A DNA stretch of 64,000 nt, taken from positions 315,287-379,286 of the forward strand of contig CAJNOJ010000011.1 in assembly GCA_905250025.1 (NCBI GenBank), read 5' to 3'. Position 1 is the stretch's first letter. Each line of letters opens with the position of its first letter. The position numbers were made by a program, and so were the translations under genes. The notes under the pieces are model-generated. The model worked only from the letters and a program-made list of their open reading frames with translations. It was not told the origin of the DNA and ran no database searches. Shown in pieces: positions 60,167 to 64,000 of this stretch. The stretch is from Adineta ricciae (lineage: Eukaryota > Rotifera > Eurotatoria > Adinetida > Adinetidae).

Positions 60167-60968
60167 CAGGTTGTTCCACAAATTCGTGCGAGTACTGTTT
60201 TGCTGTAAGCGTGAAATATTTGTTTTCCATCGCTGCGTAGTTCGTCGACTTTTAGGACGGTACACCAATGTCGACCATAAGTACTTCGTTGTCTTCTTGG
60301 AGAAAAGAAGGATATTTTAATGATTTAATCTGTTTAAGAAATTAGATTTATACTTTTGTAAATCTTATCGGGCACTTCAACGTGCGCTATTTTAGTTTGA
60401 AATTGCGGTCAGCTAAGTATCAAAAACTCCATTTTGGCTGCGATGCACTATGAAGTCCTAACAATTTCAAAATAAAGTGCGCATTTTTTCAAAATCTCTT
60501 TCGATCGGTTCGAAAATTCATCTATACATCGAATTCTCGTTACTCTTCCTACATATCGTCTCTGTCTGGCTTTCGAAATTCTATGATCAAATATGGAAGG
60601 TTGTTCAAACGATTTCCGAAGCACCTTGGACACCTCCTCTGAAAGACCTGAACATTTGAAGCCAACATCTTTCGCCTCTGGCCGCTACGCATTGTACACT
60701 ATGAAATTGTACCTATCCTATACTTCTCTCTCTACGATCCTATCTAAGCCATGAGATACATCGATACTAAAACACTGGCAGCATCATTATATTTGAAAAT
60801 GGCGCATCTGGCTGTGAAGACCTTCTTCTTCTCTCCAAGAAGACAACGAAGTAGTTATGGTCAACATTGGTGTACCTTCCTAAAAGTCAACGAACTACGC
60901 AGCGGTGGAAAACAAATGTTTCACGCCTGCAGCAAAACAGTGCTTGCACGAATTTTAGGAACAATTTG
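60167..60968. mobile_element. Non-autonomous DNA transposon with long terminal inverted repeats
   Basis: The first about 145 bases (60167-60310) and the last about 144 (60825-60968) are inverted copies with roughly 90 percent identity by eye. Shared landmarks, read inward: TTGTTCC, AATTCGTGC, CTGTTTTGCTG, GCTGCGTAGTTCG, GTACACCAATG and CTTCGTTGTCTTCTTGGAG. The termini read CAGGTTGTTCC and CAAATTGTTCC, faintly like mariner-type ends (AGGTTG). The interior of about 510 bp has no transposase; its short open frames lack DDE/D motifs. Flanking bases are AT on both sides, but a target-site duplication is not certain. The element looks old: the arms have diverged. It is probably a MITE or deleted element. 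Confidence 0.8.
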
Positions 60969-61850
60969 ATATTTCTTAAGAATAAGTCTGAGGAAATATT
61001 TGATACTTATTCTTACCCCAAACTTATATGGAATACGTGTAAATGTTTTTACACGTGCCTAGTCGAATGAATTTCGTCTGATCGGCTGAATGATTTTATG
61101 TATGTGGAGAAATAAATGTTTTGGGTACAAGCGTAGAACGACAAACAGTTCGATATTTTCATGTAAATAATAAAGGAATATGACCATGTACGAACAAAGT
61201 GAAGAGAACATTTCTAACATCTCGATTCTAGCCGACGATTTGCTAGACGGCTGTTCATAAATAAGAAGAAAAATACTTTCGAATAAAGAATATTCTTTAC
61301 TTATAATGCACATGTAACTGCCGGCAATTGTTACTATCATACTATAATCAATCACATAGTACAGTGCTTCTGATCAAAATGAAATTATATAAAAAATATG
61401 TCAACGCGAAAACATCGAAGTTATCTTAGTCAATTATCAGCTAATAAGTCACATCGTTCGTTGGTTAAACCTTAAACAGCAATTTTGCTTAAAAGAATTT
61501 GATGTGAGAACATGTCGACGGTATCAATTAAGATGACTATTCATGTAAAAAAGATCCTATTGTCTTTGCTTACTAAAGCTGATAGTTGTTCATTATACGA
61601 CCGTACCCTGTATATTTAGTCTAATAAATCATCATACTACATCAAATATTTATTGACATGACTTGAGTACTTATGTTCTTTTATTCGGTAGAAACTTTGT
61701 ACCAATAGGAATCGTTGTTTAGTGTCATCTAACCATCGCTGCTAAAGGCATTTGCTAGGCAACAGAATATGTAAATGGTTTGATTAGGTATTTATTTTTT
61801 GTGCGATAAAAAGTGAGTTTTCGCAGCGAGAGAAAAAAAAAGAATAAAGA
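60969..61850. other. Upstream region of the C11orf65-like gene
   Basis: AT-rich, no exon recognised. It contains an X-box-like palindrome at 61752 and a probable splice acceptor (TTTTCGCAG near 61818-61826) before the ATG. Confidence 0.45.
61752..61763 (+). promoter_or_regulatory. X-box-like (RFX) site upstream of the C11orf65-like gene
   Basis: TTGCTAGGCAAC is a near-palindrome with one exact RFX half-site (GTTGCC on the minus strand) and an imperfect second half. RFX factors drive ciliary genes from such sites close to the start; this one is 88 bp before the ATG. Confidence 0.45.
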
Positions 61851-63143
61851 ATGTCGCGGGAATATACGGAAAAACAAATCGAAGCAATTCGAAAAATTCA
61901 GCGATTTTGGCGTCGTTATGTGGTAAGGAGTAATGGAGACAATATCAATCTGTAGTGTGTTTTCAGGATACGCAAGTGTTTTGTTTCTATCGCGATCTTA
62001 TTCATTTTCATAACGAAGGTGATCCACAAATTCTGATGCGAACAATCAATCCGACCGAATCGAAGTACATCGATTCAGCAGCGGGAATTCGCATACGTTT
62101 TCGTTTAGCCGGTGATCGTTTCCCGCCAACGATTTATTATAAGATCTATACAAACCGTCCGATTCAAGATCTCGGTGCCAATGCTCCACGAGATTATACA
62201 CGCCCGTATTTAAAGCTTCCATGTGCAGTTGATTCAAATAACAAACTAAACCGTTTTCCACAACAAGGTTCGTTCGATTTTTGTTCATAAGTATTTGACT
62301 GATCGAATTTCTTTCAGATAAAGATGGGTGGTATCGACGCATTGAGAATAATGGTTGGCGACCCGTGGCTTATACGCATTTGTTGCAAGTCAATATGGAT
62401 CAATATTATAGTTCAAGTGAACATCGGAAAACAATTTCATTTTCACCGTCGAAAGTAGGAAGGATGAGTAGTGGATGTATTTGCGACAGATGATACCTGT
62501 ATGCTCTTAGTAGATGCAGCGACGACAAGATGTGGAGCGGAAACGAAAAGAAAAGAAATTAGAATGGTTAAAAAAGATGTTAGTGATCCATTTGTCCTTC
62601 TTCTCCTTATATTCATTTTTGCTTTAACTTAGGTATAAAATCGGTATGATTGATGGTGATAATACTAATGAAACATCAGATAATGAAATGTCTCGACTGA
62701 TTAACGACACAACCACTAGTATACTGAGAATATATAACGCATACGGTGCAGATGCTGTCCAAGATTGGGAAGTTAATGAATTACTTGAATGGACACACAA
62801 TCTCAACTATGATGATTATTTAAATAATTGGAGAACAATTGGAACAAGTGCTTCATCAAATGTCTTGCATGGTATGTTTCATTTGAGCGAAATCCGTTTC
62901 TATTCCATGTTTTCTATTCGTTTACTAGGCAATTCGAAATCATATCGACCATATCGTGATATCGATGATCGAACTATCTCCACGTTAACCGAATCGCGAC
63001 ATGTTTCCGTTCAAGTCAATGTTCCGACTGTTCACTCGGTTCGCGCTCTACCTACAGCGGATAGCGAAGCAAGTTTCGAACGTACAACAACCACCGCCTA
63101 CTCTCAACCAATTAGTGAGCATATAGAAATTCCTTTGAAATAG
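61851..63143 (+). CDS. MFI: C11orf65/MFI homologue
   Basis: Six exons: 61851-61922, 61967-62267, 62318-62454, 62514-62578, 62633-62871 and 62929-63143, 342 residues. Matches to vertebrate C11orf65 are strong: an IQ-like start (AIRKIQRFWRRYV), INPTESKYIDSAAGIRIRFRL, FPPTIYYKIYTNRPIQDL, GWYRRIENNGWRPV, RRQDVERKRKEKKLEWLKKM and WEVNELLEWTHNLNYDDYLNNW. C11orf65 is also called MFI, reported to act on mitochondrial fission factors; its presence here shows an animal-wide ancestry. The IQ-type helix suggests calmodulin binding. The last exon adds a variable Thr/Ser-rich tail. The protein has no signal peptide or membrane segment. An X-box-like site upstream suggests expression in ciliated cells. Confidence 0.88.
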
Positions 63144-63160
63144 CGCAAACATTCTTGTAG

Positions 63161-63182
63161 ATATATATATATATATATATAA
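63161..63182. repeat. (AT)n microsatellite
   Basis: A run of AT dinucleotides between the stop codons of two converging genes. Confidence 0.8.
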
Positions 63183-63223
63183 TTAAAAAAAACGGACAGA
63201 TTTTGATATTTATCTTTGTTTTA

Positions 63224-64000
63224 TTACAGAAATGGATTTGAATATGGTTCGATAGGTGAATTTTTACTTGAAGTTGAATGTTTCAGATCATTGTAGAAAC
63301 AGATTAAATAGCAATTGGGATAATGAGGAAAAAGATCATATATATCACACATATGTGACATAGGACCATTAATTGATGAAGCCGTTCTCAGAAGACTTAG
63401 CATGATGAACGCTATTGACATACAGACCAGATAGAAGAAGTACGGAGATTGCACTGCTAAGGGCACTTTTTCCACATAAGTATCGAATAATAGCCAAAAG
63501 CCTCGCCAGAGGAGAACACAAGCAAAAAATGCAGCTAGATGACGAATATTTCGTATTAAAGATGGATAATTTAAGTAGAAGAATGTTGGTAAGGAACAGA
63601 TTCTATCCGAACATGATTGAGTGTACATAAGAAGAAAATACAAAGGAAAACCAAGACATAGACTCAAGCCAGCTGACTTGTAAGCGTCTTTAGGATAGAG
63701 AAAAACATCCAGTAATGTATAAGAGCCACGCCATGCTAATAAAGATAAAAGCGACATAATAAATTCATAGAAAATGTAGTTAAGAAAATGAGCAAGACGT
63801 TCACTAATCTAAACATAGATCAAAGAATATACGTTTATCGAGAGAATTCAGGTAAATTACTTTTTCTGTTAGAAATGGTGTTCCAATTCGAATATTATAT
63901 TCAATTGAATCATAACTCAGTATAAATGGAGCACAAACAAGATCACACGGATGTCCCATGATAGTAATAACAGCTAGAATAGCAGCAATACTGACAATAA
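63224..64000 (-). CDS. Multipass membrane protein, partial (fuseless-like, tentative)
   Basis: The 3' part of a minus-strand gene that runs off the right edge. Two exons are visible: about 64000-63867 (GHPCDLVCAPFILSYDSIEY...TPFLTEK) and one from about 63810 to 63224 (ISERLAHFLNYIFYEF, then MSLLSLLAWRGSYTLLDVF). At least five hydrophobic segments are visible (FIMSLLSLLAW, LSLCLGFPLYFLLMY, LAAFFACVLLWRGFWLLF, FFYLVCMSIAFIMLSLL). The twice-used pattern LAWRGSYTLLDVFLYP / LLWRGFWLLFDTYV indicates an internal repeat, reminding me of the Drosophila fuseless membrane protein family, which acts at synapses. This identification is from memory of a motif and is uncertain. Confidence 0.6.

Overview
This 64 kb window is nuclear DNA from an animal. 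The genes are metazoan and AT-rich and are cut by many very short introns (mostly about 45-60 bp, GT...AG). The gene set (a DIRAS GTPase, HIP14-type palmitoyltransferase, VPS26, NOB1, PRC1, MAF1, cadherin, nuclear receptor, dynein roadblock light chain) excludes plants, fungi and bacteria. Compact genes, tiny introns, splice acceptors just before start codons and near-identical gene blocks a few percent apart fit a bdelloid rotifer best. That assignment is inference; no species marker was seen.

Layout: 1-1817 no gene; DIRAS-like GTPase (+); ZDHHC17-like acyltransferase (-) diverging from VPS26 (+). Then a plus-strand run: B-box-like orphan, NOB1, small membrane protein, SAC3/GANP, DHRS7-type reductase, PRC1. 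From 16901 to 31622 a 7.36 kb block occurs twice head to tail: PRC1 (+), MAF1 (-), a short C7orf57-like protein (-) and an LRR-FnIII-like membrane receptor (-). The two units meet at a single undetermined base at 24255. That join removes the start of the second PRC1 and the first exon of the first LRR gene, so it looks like two haplotypes joined by the assembler, although a real tandem duplication is possible. Next comes a long non-coding stretch with a perfect 193-bp inverted repeat whose left arm ends at a second undetermined base (34848), then a MAK/CILK1 kinase (+), a roadblock dynein light chain (+), mitochondrial prolyl-tRNA synthetase and acylphosphatase (both -), a protocadherin-like gene (-), an SLC35G-like transporter (+), hexosaminidase D (-), HSPBP1 (-), a nuclear receptor (-), a TIR transposable element, a C11orf65/MFI homologue (+) and, at the right edge, part of a multipass membrane protein (-).

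Most genes are housekeeping and functionally unrelated. Themes are cilia (MAK-type kinase, C7orf57-like, C11orf65-like), mitochondria (PARS2 and a possibly mitochondrial acylphosphatase 62 bp apart) and cell-surface proteins in gene-poor surroundings (cadherin, LRR receptor). Close same-strand pairs with an acceptor just before the downstream ATG suggest trans-splicing of polycistronic transcripts. Exon boundaries were deduced by eye from GT/AG sites, reading phase and family similarity. No CRISPR array, rRNA or convincing tRNA gene was seen.
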